Positions 8,909-17,581 of a stretch of DNA of 64,000 nucleotides are shown here, in pieces. Positions within the stretch are counted from its first letter, which is position 1. The number at the start of each line of letters is the position of its first letter. The stretch covers positions 1 to 64,000 of the forward strand of contig JAFKEE010000039.1 of NCBI GenBank assembly GCA_017307505.1. Direction: 5' to 3'. The notes below the pieces were generated by a model. The model was not told the origin of the DNA. It saw only the letters and a program-made list of their open reading frames with translations, and did no database searches. A program made the position numbers and the translations under genes. Source of the stretch: Acidobacteriota bacterium (lineage in GTDB: Bacteria > Acidobacteriota > Terriglobia > Bryobacterales > Bryobacteraceae).

Positions 8909-9436
8909 TCAGCGGCAAACGGCGTCGGCGGTTGTCACCACGCCGCCCTGGGCGGCGAGGTCGCGAATCATCTGTGCCGCAACGTCCTCATCCAAGCTCT
9001 TCACCGCATCGGTGACGAGTTCCACGTACCTGCCTGTCTTCAGGAGCCCGAAGACCGCGTGTTTCACGCAGATCTCGGTCACTACGCCGTAAACGACGCA
9101 GCGCTCCGCGCCCAGTTCGTCGAGCAGGGTGGGCAGGCCCGGAATTGTGAAACAATCCACAGACTGCTTGGTTAAAACAGTCTGGCCCACCAGTGTAGTT
9201 TCCGGCTTGCGCTGGCCGAGCGTGCCGGCGACACAGTGGTGCGGCCAGGCAGCAAACTCGGGGTCTGTCTCAGTATGCGCATCGGCGGTGGAAATCAGCG
9301 GGATGCCGTGATCGGCGGCGTAGCGGTTCAACCGGGCCACGGTGGGGACGATGTGTTCCGAACCGGGCACGTAAAGAGCTCCGGCCGGGTTGACGAAATC
9401 GAACTGCGTATCAATATCGAAAAAGACCGTCTTCAT
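8909..9436 (-). CDS. pncA: Nicotinamidase, isochorismatase family
   Basis: 175 residues from ATG at 9436, where the start overlaps the pncB stop by four bases. Hydrolyses nicotinamide to nicotinate and ammonia. The catalytic triad fits the family: Asp9 in DIDTQFDF, Lys90 in LTKQSVD and Cys123 in VTEICVKHA; the metal site has Asp52 and His54 in TADAHTETDPEF, with WPHHCVAGT following. Its product is the substrate of the adjacent pncB enzyme, so the two form a complete Preiss-Handler salvage module. It is the last gene of the operon that begins with the Gld-type ABC transporter. Specificity for nicotinamide is inferred from the partner gene; the isochorismatase superfamily is broad. Confidence 0.88.
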   Translation of the reverse strand: MKTVFFDIDTQFDFVNPAGALYVPGSEHIVPTVARLNRYAADHGIPLISTADAHTETDPEFAAWPHHCVAGTLGQRKPETTLVGQTVLTKQSVDCFTIPGLPTLLDELGAERCVVYGVVTEICVKHAVFGLLKTGRYVELVTDAVKSLDEDVAAQMIRDLAAQGGVVTTADAVCR

Positions 9437-10752
9437 CGCTCGCTCCGGCGGAACTCTTCCGTGAGTTGGATAAGCTCTTTGCTGTATTCGATGCGGTATG
9501 GCGGATCGCACTCGAAAAGACTGCGGTACTTCTTCGGCAGGCGGTCGAGACTTTGGCGGGCGTACTGGCGGGCCTCTGCAGCGGTGGGGCGGTGCCCCAC
9601 GATCTCGCCGCCCAGCATCACGGGCCGCAGCATGGCTTCGCAGCCTTGCAGGAAGCACTCGGAGGCACGCCCAACGATGTCATAACCGGGATAGCGGAAG
9701 ATCTGCTTGGCGCCCGGCACGGTGGATTTGTCGGGGCTGATCTTGGCTGTGAAACGGCGCGTGCCGTTAGTGTCGAGCTCCACCAGTTTGTAGACGGCGC
9801 CGTGGCTGGGGGCATCCGAAGAGGTCGCCAGTTCCGTGCCCACCCCGTAAGCGTCAATGGGCGCACCGGTGGCCACGAGTTCCAGGATCTTGTACTCGTT
9901 CAGATCGCCAGTCGCCATGATCTTCGCATCCGTAAGACCCGCTTCATCAAGAATCCCCCGGACCGCACGCGCGAGTTCGACCAGGTTGCCGCTATCAAGG
10001 CGAACCCCCCACATCGGCCGGCCAAGCGAGACGGCGCGGCGCGCACCCTCCAGCGTGTCGTAGGTGTCGATGAGATACGTGGTGGCGGGCCCCAGCAGAT
10101 CCTGCAGTCGCTGGTAGGCTTCGAGTTCCGTGGGAAAGCTCTGGACCCAGGAGTGCGCAGCGGTGCCGAAGACGGGAATCCCGTAGCGCATACCGGTGAG
10201 AGTATTCGAGGTGCCGGTGCAGCCGCCGATGAAAGCGGCGCGGCCAGCGTAGACCCCGGCGTCGGGCGAGTGGGCGCGGCGGGTGCCGAACTCAACCACC
10301 GAGCGTCCGCCGGCGGCCTCCACGATGCGAGCCGCCTTGGTCGCGATGAGAGTCTGGAAGCCGATGGTGGCCAGCAGGAAAGTTTCCGGGATCTGCGCTT
10401 CCAGCAGCGGCGCGCGCAACGTGAGGATCGGCTCTCCGGGAAAGAGAGGCGTCCCTTCCCGGGCAGCGAAGACGTCGCCTGTGAAGCGGAAGGCCCGCAG
10501 CGCGTCGAAGAAGCCCTCCGGCACGCGCTGGAACTGCGGTAGCGCCTTCAGGTAGCGGATTTCGTCCTCGGTGAAGTGGACGTTGAGCAGGTACTCGAGA
10601 GCCTCGTCGAGACCGGCGGCAAGGATGAAGTTGCGGTTCGGCGGCAGCCGCCGGACAAAGAGTTCGAAGGTGGCCACCTCACCGGTCTTGCCGGCGCACC
10701 AGTAGCCGGCGGCCATGGTGAGCTGGTAGAGGTCGGTGAGTAGCGCGCTCAC
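9433..10752 (-). CDS. pncB: Nicotinate phosphoribosyltransferase
   Basis: 439 residues, normal for the family. Joins nicotinate to PRPP, with ATP, to give nicotinate mononucleotide for NAD synthesis. Recognised from SALLTDLYQLTMAAGYW at the N-terminus, the VVEFGTRRAHSPDAG motif, FIGGCTGTSNT, GIPVFGTAAHSWV, and the RLDSGNL loop of the type II PRTase barrel. Its start overlaps the DUF4340 gene stop by four bases and its stop overlaps the pncA start likewise, so all three are expected to be translated in step. A link between NAD salvage and a Gld-type transporter is not explained by known function. Confidence 0.94.
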   Translation of the reverse strand: MSALLTDLYQLTMAAGYWCAGKTGEVATFELFVRRLPPNRNFILAAGLDEALEYLLNVHFTEDEIRYLKALPQFQRVPEGFFDALRAFRFTGDVFAAREGTPLFPGEPILTLRAPLLEAQIPETFLLATIGFQTLIATKAARIVEAAGGRSVVEFGTRRAHSPDAGVYAGRAAFIGGCTGTSNTLTGMRYGIPVFGTAAHSWVQSFPTELEAYQRLQDLLGPATTYLIDTYDTLEGARRAVSLGRPMWGVRLDSGNLVELARAVRGILDEAGLTDAKIMATGDLNEYKILELVATGAPIDAYGVGTELATSSDAPSHGAVYKLVELDTNGTRRFTAKISPDKSTVPGAKQIFRYPGYDIVGRASECFLQGCEAMLRPVMLGGEIVGHRPTAAEARQYARQSLDRLPKKYRSLFECDPPYRIEYSKELIQLTEEFRRSER

Positions 10753-12086
10753 TTCCCGGCGCCCTTCGCCGGTGGCTGCTCCTTCACGTCGCTGGCTGCT
10801 TTTTGTAAGTCGGTCACAACTTTGGCCTCCAACTCATAGAGTGACGGTTCTCCCTCGCGGCGCGCAATGTAGCGGTCGCCGGCTTTGGAGATGGACACCT
10901 TCTCGGTAACCTTGCCGTCCTGCGAAGTGACGCCGATTTCGATCTCCGGCGTGGTGAAACCGGAGTCGGGGAATTTGGTTGCAGAAAGGTCGCGCAGCCG
11001 GTCGATGAGCGACTGGACCCCGACAGAATCCATGGTCTTGCTGTTGGCCACCCAGCGGTCGCCTGCCTTGCTCACATTGAGTTGCCTGGCGGCATCCCTG
11101 TAGTCGACTCGGGTGGGGTCGTTGAAGCCGAAGGAGAAGAGCTTCTTGTTGCGGAAGTCCTCCGGCGTCTTGTCGAGCGCCTTGCCAATTTCATCGGTGA
11201 GGAGATGGAAGCCATCCACCACGGTGGACTTGGCGTAGAACTTGTTCTCCTTGCTCTTGCGCACTTCCAGCCTCTGGGTATTGGCGGCATCGGTAATAGC
11301 AACCGTGGCCAGCGGCGCGGAGGAGGCGAACTGCCTGGCAAGATCAGCTTGCTGATCGGAGGTGAGCAGTGGGTCGAGCTTCGCATCCGTGAGCTTGCGC
11401 GCCAGTTCCTCCACCTGCCAGCCGTCGGCCCGCATCGGCTTGGGGCTGACGATGGTCCACTCGTTCTGGCCGTTCTTGGAGAATTCGAGGTTGACGCCCT
11501 TCACGCTAAGTTGCAGGCGTGCCAGCTTGGTGACGTCGAACTTGAGCAGCCGCTTGTCGCGGAAATCGACGGCCAGCTTGTCGAGCGTGGCCCGGGTGGC
11601 GGAGGCAATGGTGAAGACGCGGGCATCGCCATCCACCTGGACGAAAGTGGCTCCCCCCACTGGGGCCTCGTCGCCGATGCTGACTGTGCGGGTTTTGCCG
11701 TTCTTCAGAGAAACGACAACCTGGACGGCTGGGGTCTTCAACCCGAAACCGCCGACGTCAGCCGGCTTCTCCTCAATCACCTTCTCGGAACTGAGAGAAG
11801 TGAGCCCGGTGAGCAGGTTGTTGATAGCGTCGCGGTCGGTGTCGTAGGGCTGCGGGGCGGTAACCGTCCACACATTGGAGGCCCCACGCCTGAGCGCAGT
11901 GTTTTCGCCCTCACGTCGTTTGATATCGACACCTGTGATGTCGCCCTCATTGAGGGTCAGGATCTTCGGAGGCGCGTCGGCCGGTGGTTTGGCCGCGTCC
12001 TCCTTCTGCTGCTTGTTCGACCAGTAGACAGCTCCGCCCAGGGCCGCCAGCAGAACGACGGCGACGAGCAATCCTCTCGCTTTCAT
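10749..12086 (-). CDS. DUF4340 membrane-anchored extracytoplasmic protein
   Basis: 445 residues from the ATG at 12086, which has AGGAGGT about nine bases upstream; an upstream in-frame extension (MSSSSGSWCGG) would overlap the previous gene. A single N-terminal anchor (ARGLLVAVVLLAALGGAVYW) is followed by a long soluble beta-rich region with repeated modules: ILTLNEGDITGVDIKRREG, VVVSLKNGKTRTVSIGDEAP and RLLKFDVTKLARLQLSVKG. This is the DUF4340 pattern, a family commonly found beside Gld-type ABC transporters. It has no known biochemical role and is probably an accessory subunit outside the membrane. It lies seven bases after the GldG-like gene and overlaps pncB. Confidence 0.85.
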   Translation of the reverse strand: MKARGLLVAVVLLAALGGAVYWSNKQQKEDAAKPPADAPPKILTLNEGDITGVDIKRREGENTALRRGASNVWTVTAPQPYDTDRDAINNLLTGLTSLSSEKVIEEKPADVGGFGLKTPAVQVVVSLKNGKTRTVSIGDEAPVGGATFVQVDGDARVFTIASATRATLDKLAVDFRDKRLLKFDVTKLARLQLSVKGVNLEFSKNGQNEWTIVSPKPMRADGWQVEELARKLTDAKLDPLLTSDQQADLARQFASSAPLATVAITDAANTQRLEVRKSKENKFYAKSTVVDGFHLLTDEIGKALDKTPEDFRNKKLFSFGFNDPTRVDYRDAARQLNVSKAGDRWVANSKTMDSVGVQSLIDRLRDLSATKFPDSGFTTPEIEIGVTSQDGKVTEKVSISKAGDRYIARREGEPSLYELEAKVVTDLQKAASDVKEQPPAKGAGK

Positions 12087-12093
12087 GTGCCGG

Positions 12094-13482
12094 TTACCTC
12101 CTGCGCCACCACACCATGATCCCGAAGATGATGACAAAGATCGGGATGAGGAACTGGCTGACCATACGCACCATCAGCATTTGCGAGCCGGTGAGCTGGA
12201 TGCGGCGATCTTCCGGATCCTTTGGACGGATGGAAATCAGGTCTTCGTCGTTGGTGAGCCAGTTGAGCATGTTCATGACGAGATCCCGGTTGCCCGCGAA
12301 GCCGAGCGCATAGTTCGAGATCCAGTCGGAAGAGCCGACAACGATGAACCGGCCTTCCACGTTATTGTTGTCCTTTTGCTTGCCGGTGCGGTAAGTGCCC
12401 GCAGCGGCCACTGTATAGGACTGGGTTTCGCCCTTCGGCATGGTGATCGCCCCGCCGGCCGCATTCAGATTCGTCGCGGCGATGGAGTTGTTGGAGGTCG
12501 ACACCAGCTTCTCCGCCGTGGTCTTGTCGGTGGGTTTCACCTCCAGAGAACGGACCAGCGGGAATGCCGTCGCGGTGCGCTTCATCTCACGAACCACCGG
12601 ATGGCTCTCGTAGTGAGTGGCCAGTGCGACCTCCGGCCCCATCCCGTACAAGCTGCCAAGGCCCGAGGTGTCGAGAACCAGGTTGGCTTGAAGCGTCACA
12701 CCCCAACTTCCGAGCAGGTCGAGCAGGGCCTTGTTCTCGGCCACGGTCTCCTTGCCGGTTTTGAGCGGGGGATCGGAAAGGAACAATCCGCGTCCGCCCT
12801 CCTCGATGTACTTCTTGAGAGCGTCGACAACGGGCTGCGGATAGTCGACCTTGGGTCCGCCGACAACCACCAGCGAACACGCCGCCGGCACTTCAGGTTT
12901 CTCCATCAGGTTGATGACCTGGGTCTTGTAGTTGTTCTTCGCTACCAGGTCCTTCACACCGCCATACGAGCTGTTGGTGGTGTCTTCCAGCGAGTGCTCT
13001 CCCGCCCCGGTGGTGAAGCAGGCCGTGCGTTCCCCGGTCTTCAGCAGGCGGATGAGAGCGGAAGTAAGTTCCTCTTCACTGACGGAGCGAGCCTCCTGCC
13101 GCTTGTCGCCGGATTGCAGAACGACGGTGCCCGTCTGCGTTATGCCGAACTGTTTGGCAAGCTGCGGCTTCTTGAAGGGATCGATGTAGGCAACCGAAAG
13201 CTTGGTGGAGAGATTGTCGTAGCGGTCGAGCAGGTCCCTTGCTTTGGCGAAGCCTGTCGTCTCGTCGAAGTAGGAGATGGTGACATCCTGCTTCAGCCCG
13301 GAGACAAGCTTGATGGTCTGGTCAGACAGGGAGTAGCGCTTGTTGGAGGTGGCGTCGAAGGACTTGTTGTAACGGTTGGCCAGAAAGTTGACGGTGGCGA
13401 GGACCGCGATGATCACGGCGATGTACACACCGGCATAGGCGGTGTACTTGGTCTGGCGGCTTTTCATCCAGGTGTTGCTCAT
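12094..13482 (-). CDS. GldG-like ABC transporter auxiliary protein
   Basis: 462 residues with a good Shine-Dalgarno (GAGGAG) before the ATG. There is an N-terminal membrane helix (YAGVYIAVIIAVLATVNFLA), then the GldG/ABC_transp_aux fold outside the membrane, including DATSNKRYSLSDQTIKLV, ISYFDETTGFAKARDLLDRY, FTTGAGEHSLEDT and ALKKYIEEGGRGLFLSDPP, and a C-terminal helix (VSQFLIPIFVIIFGIMVWW) ending in a basic tail. In Bacteroidetes GldG works with GldA and GldF in gliding motility; in other phyla the same trio has an unknown role. The operon position directly behind a permease and ATPase supports a complex with them. Gliding is not implied here, as no other gliding gene is present. Confidence 0.88.
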   Translation of the reverse strand: MSNTWMKSRQTKYTAYAGVYIAVIIAVLATVNFLANRYNKSFDATSNKRYSLSDQTIKLVSGLKQDVTISYFDETTGFAKARDLLDRYDNLSTKLSVAYIDPFKKPQLAKQFGITQTGTVVLQSGDKRQEARSVSEEELTSALIRLLKTGERTACFTTGAGEHSLEDTTNSSYGGVKDLVAKNNYKTQVINLMEKPEVPAACSLVVVGGPKVDYPQPVVDALKKYIEEGGRGLFLSDPPLKTGKETVAENKALLDLLGSWGVTLQANLVLDTSGLGSLYGMGPEVALATHYESHPVVREMKRTATAFPLVRSLEVKPTDKTTAEKLVSTSNNSIAATNLNAAGGAITMPKGETQSYTVAAAGTYRTGKQKDNNNVEGRFIVVGSSDWISNYALGFAGNRDLVMNMLNWLTNDEDLISIRPKDPEDRRIQLTGSQMLMVRMVSQFLIPIFVIIFGIMVWWRRR

Positions 13483-13500
13483 TGTGGTGTCTCCTCGCGT

Positions 13501-14268
13501 CTACGCTCTCCAGCGGAGCGATTCCAGGCTCCGCGCCGTGAGGAACAGTCCCAGGAAGATCATCGACGCGAAATAGACCGCGTCGCGTGTGTCCATTACA
13601 CCCTTGGAGAAGGGCTCAAAGTGGCGGACCACCGACATGTAGCCCATCACGGAAGCCCAGGTGGAAGTCTCGTAACCCGCTACCCACTCAAAGACCCACA
13701 GCAGCAGGCAGATCGAAAAGGTGACTGAGCCGGCAATGATCTGGTTGCGCGTCAGGGTGGAGACAAAGGCTCCGATGGCAAGCAGGGCGCCGGCCTGGAG
13801 CACGAGCCCCAGATAGCCGATGACCAGCGGTTTCCAGTCCGGCTTGCCGTAGGCAAACAGGAAGAAGAAATTCAGACCGCTGATGAGCAGGATGCAGCCG
13901 TAGAGGGCGACCGCGGCCAGCCACTTGCCAATGATGATCTCAGCGTCGTGGAGAGGGGAGGTCAACAGCAACTCAATGGTGCCGGAGCGCTTCTCTTCCG
14001 AGAACAGACGCATGGAGATGAGAGGAATGAGGAACAGGCCGATGACAGAGACGTTCATCAGCAGCGGACGGATGATCATCTCGTTCACGTCCATCGGGAA
14101 GCTGCGGCCCATGGCCTGCGACTGGAAACTGACGTTGACGAAGTAGCCCACGGCATTCCAGAAGAAGAAGCCGAAGACGATGGCGAACATCGCCATGAGC
14201 AGGTAGGCGATGGGCGAGGCGAAGTAGCTCTTCAGTTCCTTCTGGCAGATGGTAATGACGTTGTTCAT
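13501..14268 (-). CDS. ABC-2 type permease, GldF-like
   Basis: 255 residues. Six or so transmembrane helices are visible, starting with SPIAYLLMAMFAIVFGFFFW; the loop MRLFSEEKRSGTIELLLTSPLHDAEIIIGKW is the conserved cytoplasmic coupling motif of ABC-2 permeases. The C-terminal helix (YFASMIFLGLFLTARSLESL) completes the fold. With the upstream ATPase (4-base overlap) and the downstream GldG-like protein it forms a GldAFG-type transporter. The substrate is unknown. Confidence 0.9.
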   Translation of the reverse strand: MNNVITICQKELKSYFASPIAYLLMAMFAIVFGFFFWNAVGYFVNVSFQSQAMGRSFPMDVNEMIIRPLLMNVSVIGLFLIPLISMRLFSEEKRSGTIELLLTSPLHDAEIIIGKWLAAVALYGCILLISGLNFFFLFAYGKPDWKPLVIGYLGLVLQAGALLAIGAFVSTLTRNQIIAGSVTFSICLLLWVFEWVAGYETSTWASVMGYMSVVRHFEPFSKGVMDTRDAVYFASMIFLGLFLTARSLESLRWRA

Positions 14269-15224
14269 TGCTTGGCTCCTTCGCTCGGCTTCTCTGCGGC
14301 GGTGAGTTCCAGGAAGACATCTTCCAGGCTCAGCGCCACGGCGCGCAATTCGCTGAGGTTCCAGCCGGATTCCACCACGGCGCGAGCCACTTCGGCTCTG
14401 ACGTTCTTGCCGGGCAGGGATTCGACCTCGAAGGAGTGCAGCCCGTTGTGGGTGTCTCGGGCAACGACACGGCTGACGCCGGCCACCTGCTCCAGCCGTT
14501 GGCGGATGACAGGTTCGTCGGCGCCGGAGACCTGGACGGCTACGGCTTCCTGGCCGCGCAGGCGCGAAGTGAGATTCTGCACGGAGTCGGTCGCGACGAT
14601 GCTGCCCCTGGTGATGATCACCACGTGGTCGCAGGTCTGCTCAACCTCGGGCAGGATGTGGGTGGACAGGATGATGGTATGTTCGCCGGCGAGAGAGCGA
14701 ATGAGGTCGCGCGTCTCGTGGATCTGCTTGGGATCGAGCCCGGCAGTGGGCTCATCGAGAATCAGCACGTCAGGGTTGTGGATGATGGCCTGGGCCAGGC
14801 CGACGCGCTGCCGGTATCCCTTGGAGAGCTTCGCGATGAGCTTCTTGCGGACATCGGCGACGGAGCAGCGCTCGGCCACCTCGTCTACGCGTTTGGCCAG
14901 CTCAGCACTGGGAATCCCCTTCAACCTGCCGACAAAGGAGAGATACTCCTCCACCTCCATCTCAGGATAAACAGGTGGATTTTCAGGAAGATAGCCGATC
15001 CGCTGCTTCACCTGCATGGGCGCTTCGAGCACGTCGAAGCCGGCAACACGGGCTGTGCCTTGGGTAGGCGGCATGAAGCAGGTCAGGATCCGCATTGTGG
15101 TGGTTTTGCCGGCGCCGTTCGGCCCCAGGAAGCCCACAATCTGGCCCTTTTCCACTTCGAAGCTGATGCCCTGCACGGCGACATTGCGGCCGTAACGCTT
15201 GGTCAGTCCTTCGACCTTGATCAT
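14265..15224 (-). CDS. ABC transporter ATPase, GldA-like
   Basis: 319 residues. All nucleotide-binding motifs are intact: Walker A GPNGAGKTT (34-42), signature LSKGY (133-137), Walker B VLILDEP (153-159) with GLDP following, and the switch His in LSTHILPEVEQTC. The C-terminal 80 or so residues are the extension found in ABC-2 export ATPases. It is the first gene of the operon and powers the GldF-like permease. It has its own promoter and a leader hairpin just upstream. Confidence 0.92.
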   Translation of the reverse strand: MIKVEGLTKRYGRNVAVQGISFEVEKGQIVGFLGPNGAGKTTTMRILTCFMPPTQGTARVAGFDVLEAPMQVKQRIGYLPENPPVYPEMEVEEYLSFVGRLKGIPSAELAKRVDEVAERCSVADVRKKLIAKLSKGYRQRVGLAQAIIHNPDVLILDEPTAGLDPKQIHETRDLIRSLAGEHTIILSTHILPEVEQTCDHVVIITRGSIVATDSVQNLTSRLRGQEAVAVQVSGADEPVIRQRLEQVAGVSRVVARDTHNGLHSFEVESLPGKNVRAEVARAVVESGWNLSELRAVALSLEDVFLELTAAEKPSEGAKQ

Positions 15225-15246
15225 TTATTCATCCTTAACGGGGATG

Positions 15247-15265
15247 TGGGACGAGTTCCGTCCCA
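15247..15265. promoter_or_regulatory. Inverted repeat in the leader of the ABC/NAD operon
   Basis: TGGGACG-AGTTC-CGTCCCA is a perfect 7-base inverted repeat with a 5-base loop. It lies between the predicted transcription start (near 15307) and the ATPase start codon, ending 22 bases from that codon. It could form an RNA hairpin or be an operator. Nothing in the sequence tells these apart. Confidence 0.45.
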
Positions 15266-15313
15266 GGAGAAATAGACGGTCTTCGTCCTCATCTCGTGAG
15301 CTTGACGAATATG

Positions 15314-15343
15314 AGGATAGAAAAGAGCTTAAGGTAGTGTCAA
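15314..15343 (-). promoter_or_regulatory. Sigma70-type promoter for the ABC-pncBA operon
   Basis: On the minus strand a perfect TTGACA (15343-15338) is followed by an 18-base spacer and TATCCT (15319-15314), four of six matches to the -10 box. Transcription would begin near 15307, leaving a leader of about 83 bases. All six operon genes are closely spaced or overlapping, and no other promoter was seen within them. Confidence 0.5.
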
Positions 15344-15385
15344 TGCTGCGGCCAGGGGATTGACACCCCCGAAAAAGAGTGTTTG

Positions 15386-16168
15386 TCAAACCAGTTGGGT
15401 GCGAAGATTGTGCACCAGCGAGCGGGCTGCGTTGTTCAGAAGCACCGCATCGGAACCGGAGGCGATGAATCGGAAGCCCAGGGAACGATAGTGCTCCAGG
15501 TCGTCAGGCCTCGGCAGCAGGATCCCCAGGGCCTTCCCATGACGGCGTGCCGCCTCGACCGTTTTCGCAATGGCGGCAGTGAACTCAGGGTGGTCAAACT
15601 GGCCAAGGACTCCATAGGAGTGGGACAGATCCGACGGCCCGATGAACAGGACGTCGACCCCCTCCACAGCGGCGATGGCATCCACATTCTCCACGGCGGC
15701 GCGGGTCTCAATCTGGACGATCGTCAGCAGGGCGGTAGAGGAGGCTTCCAGGTAAGGCCGGAAGTTCGCCCCGTATTCACAAACACGGTTGGAGAAGGCG
15801 ACCCCGCGTACACCCAGCGGCGGGTAGCGCATCGCGGCCGCCGCTGCGCGGGCGTCCTCTTCCGTATCGATGCGAGGAAACATGACCCCGTGAGCCCCGC
15901 AGTCCAGCACGCGATGAGCACGCTGGCGGGCGTTCGACTCTACACGGACGATGGCGGCCGAAGGAGTAGCCGCGAGGGCCTGCATCTGGGCCAGCGCCTC
16001 CACCTCTCCACCCGCTCCATGCTCCAGGTCGATGAGCGACCAGTCGTAGCCGGCCAGTCCCATCAGTTCGGCGGTCAGCGGCGAGCCGAGACTCAGAAAA
16101 CAACCCAACACGGTCTCACCGGCCTGCAGACGTTCTTTGAGTTGAGCGGCCTTGGTTTGCGTGTTCAT
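15386..16168 (-). CDS. HpcH/HpaI family aldolase
   Basis: 260 residues from ATG at 16168 (MNTQTKAAQLKERL). A class II pyruvate-type aldolase: it would cleave or form 2-keto-acid sugars or hydroxyketo-dioates using a divalent metal. Key features are the catalytic His in LIDLEHG (His50), the substrate Arg in IVRVES, and the metal ligands Glu in VQIETRAAVEN and Asp in FIGPSDLSHS. The length matches HpaI, RhmA (2-keto-3-deoxy-L-rhamnonate aldolase) and GarL. Given the rhamnosidase and fucosidase genes nearby, a role in deoxysugar acid breakdown is possible but not shown. It is not clearly in an operon with its neighbours. Confidence 0.88.
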   Translation of the reverse strand: MNTQTKAAQLKERLQAGETVLGCFLSLGSPLTAELMGLAGYDWSLIDLEHGAGGEVEALAQMQALAATPSAAIVRVESNARQRAHRVLDCGAHGVMFPRIDTEEDARAAAAAMRYPPLGVRGVAFSNRVCEYGANFRPYLEASSTALLTIVQIETRAAVENVDAIAAVEGVDVLFIGPSDLSHSYGVLGQFDHPEFTAAIAKTVEAARRHGKALGILLPRPDDLEHYRSLGFRFIASGSDAVLLNNAARSLVHNLRTQLV

Positions 16169-16250
16169 GCGGATCTTGATTGTATCAAGCGGCTCCGCCC
16201 GGCCTGTCTCGCAGGAGGGGGCGCGCCGCGCAGCGAAGCAGCCACAGCCG

Positions 16251-17483
16251 TCAGCGCGAAGCAGGCAATGCGCGGAACGCCACCAAATGAGTGCGGAGCG
16301 CGGTTTCCCCTTCGGTCTCGGCTTCCACCAGGGCCTCAAAGTCGGGCGGCCGGCCCGCCTGCTGCCACGCCTGGTCCAGTTCGTCCAACTGGCCTTCCGC
16401 TGTGAGGAAACCCACAAGCACTTCGGTGTCCACACCGGCCAGCGCCAGTTGACGCGTGACCGGAGAGGTCGTCCGATGCAGAATCGTACCGTATTGGACG
16501 GAGCGTGCCGGACTGATGCGGCGCGCGCGATATTCGGCTGGCTCGCCGGCTTTTGGCGCCAGATTGACGATCACGTCGCTGTCTTCGACCGAGAGCTGAA
16601 AGTTGGCTCCCTGGGTGGCGGCCCTCACGCCGGAACTACTCCAGGAGGTCCCGGGCAGGACAACGTTCCGGTCCTGCGGTGCGCTGCTGCCCATCGAACC
16701 CGTGCCCTCGAGTTGCACGTGCACGCCGCGCGTCGCCAGGAACTGCACCAGCTTCACGGCGGCGAAGGTATCCGGCCCGACAGCGTAACTCCGGGTAATC
16801 TGCGGCGGGCCCAACCGCTTCGCCAGCGCCGCGATCTCCGTGGACTCCAGCATCTTCTGCGGATCGTTGATCCGCACATCCCGCATCACCGGGCTGTCGG
16901 CCCAGGAAACAAAGACAGGAGTGGGGACATAGACGGAAGTCGGCTTGCCGCCCTTGAAAAATCCGGCCCAGAAAGGAGGTAGGGCGGGCCTTGTTTCGCC
17001 TCGACGTGGAAGAAACTGTCCGATCAGCAGGCCGCAAGCAGCCGCCGCCATGGCGAGCGCCACGGGAATCCAGGGGAACGGGCGGGCTGGCGGTACGGGC
17101 GCAGGTTCCGGCTCCGCCTGTTCCGCAACCGGCTCGGGCAGCCTCAGTTCGACGGCGAGCTGGTGCCCACCCAGCGGAATGCTGAGGCGCAACGGGCAGT
17201 CCGCGCCCTCGGAGGCGTAGTAGTCTTTCAGCCTTTGGCGCAAGCGTGCCACGACGACGCGCACCGTGGCGTCGGCGCGCGGGTCAAAAGAGGAGGGCCG
17301 GCCGAGAGCTTCGGTAGCCAGGGTGTACTCGCTGATCGCGTCGTTGCGGTGATCCCAAAGAAACGTAAGCAACTGGCGCAGCGAGGGGGCCTTGACGAAG
17401 GCTGGGCTTTGCAGGATGCCCGCGAACAGTTCACCAGCGTGGGCTTCGGGCGTGGAAGCACCATTTTGCGACGTGGCCGCCAT
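16251..17483 (-). CDS. Membrane-anchored winged-helix regulator with unknown periplasmic domain
   Basis: 410 residues. Residues about 15-115 match the Acidobacteria-enriched DNA-binding-like domain seen in the N-terminus of many one-component regulators: SLRQLLTFLWDHR, EYTLATEALGRPSSFDPRADATVRVVVARLRQRLKDYY. A proline-rich linker and one membrane helix (WIPVALAMAAAACGLLIGQF, about 138-158) follow. The C-terminal 240 residues face outward and contain no familiar sensor domain; FVSWADSPVMRDVRI and LVQFLATRGVHVQLEGTGS stand out, the latter resembling a receiver or ligand-binding fold. The layout is CadC-like: DNA-binding inside, sensor outside. It is divergent from the fucosidase gene and could control it. 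Confidence 0.7.
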   Translation of the reverse strand: MAATSQNGASTPEAHAGELFAGILQSPAFVKAPSLRQLLTFLWDHRNDAISEYTLATEALGRPSSFDPRADATVRVVVARLRQRLKDYYASEGADCPLRLSIPLGGHQLAVELRLPEPVAEQAEPEPAPVPPARPFPWIPVALAMAAAACGLLIGQFLPRRGETRPALPPFWAGFFKGGKPTSVYVPTPVFVSWADSPVMRDVRINDPQKMLESTEIAALAKRLGPPQITRSYAVGPDTFAAVKLVQFLATRGVHVQLEGTGSMGSSAPQDRNVVLPGTSWSSSGVRAATQGANFQLSVEDSDVIVNLAPKAGEPAEYRARRISPARSVQYGTILHRTTSPVTRQLALAGVDTEVLVGFLTAEGQLDELDQAWQQAGRPPDFEALVEAETEGETALRTHLVAFRALPASR

Positions 17484-17581
17484 CGTGGGGGATTGTATTA
17501 CACGCTTTGAGCAATCAGCAAGAGAGGACGGCGGTTGGTACGTTCTGTAGCGCTATAGTGCTAGGGAGAGACCCACCCGAT

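Noticed and set aside
12085-13728. Long open frame (547 codons) on the plus strand
   Set aside because: It is antisense to the GldG-like gene and part of its neighbours, has no family motifs and shows the Arg/Gly/His-rich pattern of a shadow frame in GC-rich DNA.
12094-15224. Gliding motility apparatus
   Set aside because: The transporter trio resembles GldAFG, but no other gliding gene (such as gldK-N or sprA) is in the window, so motility is not claimed.
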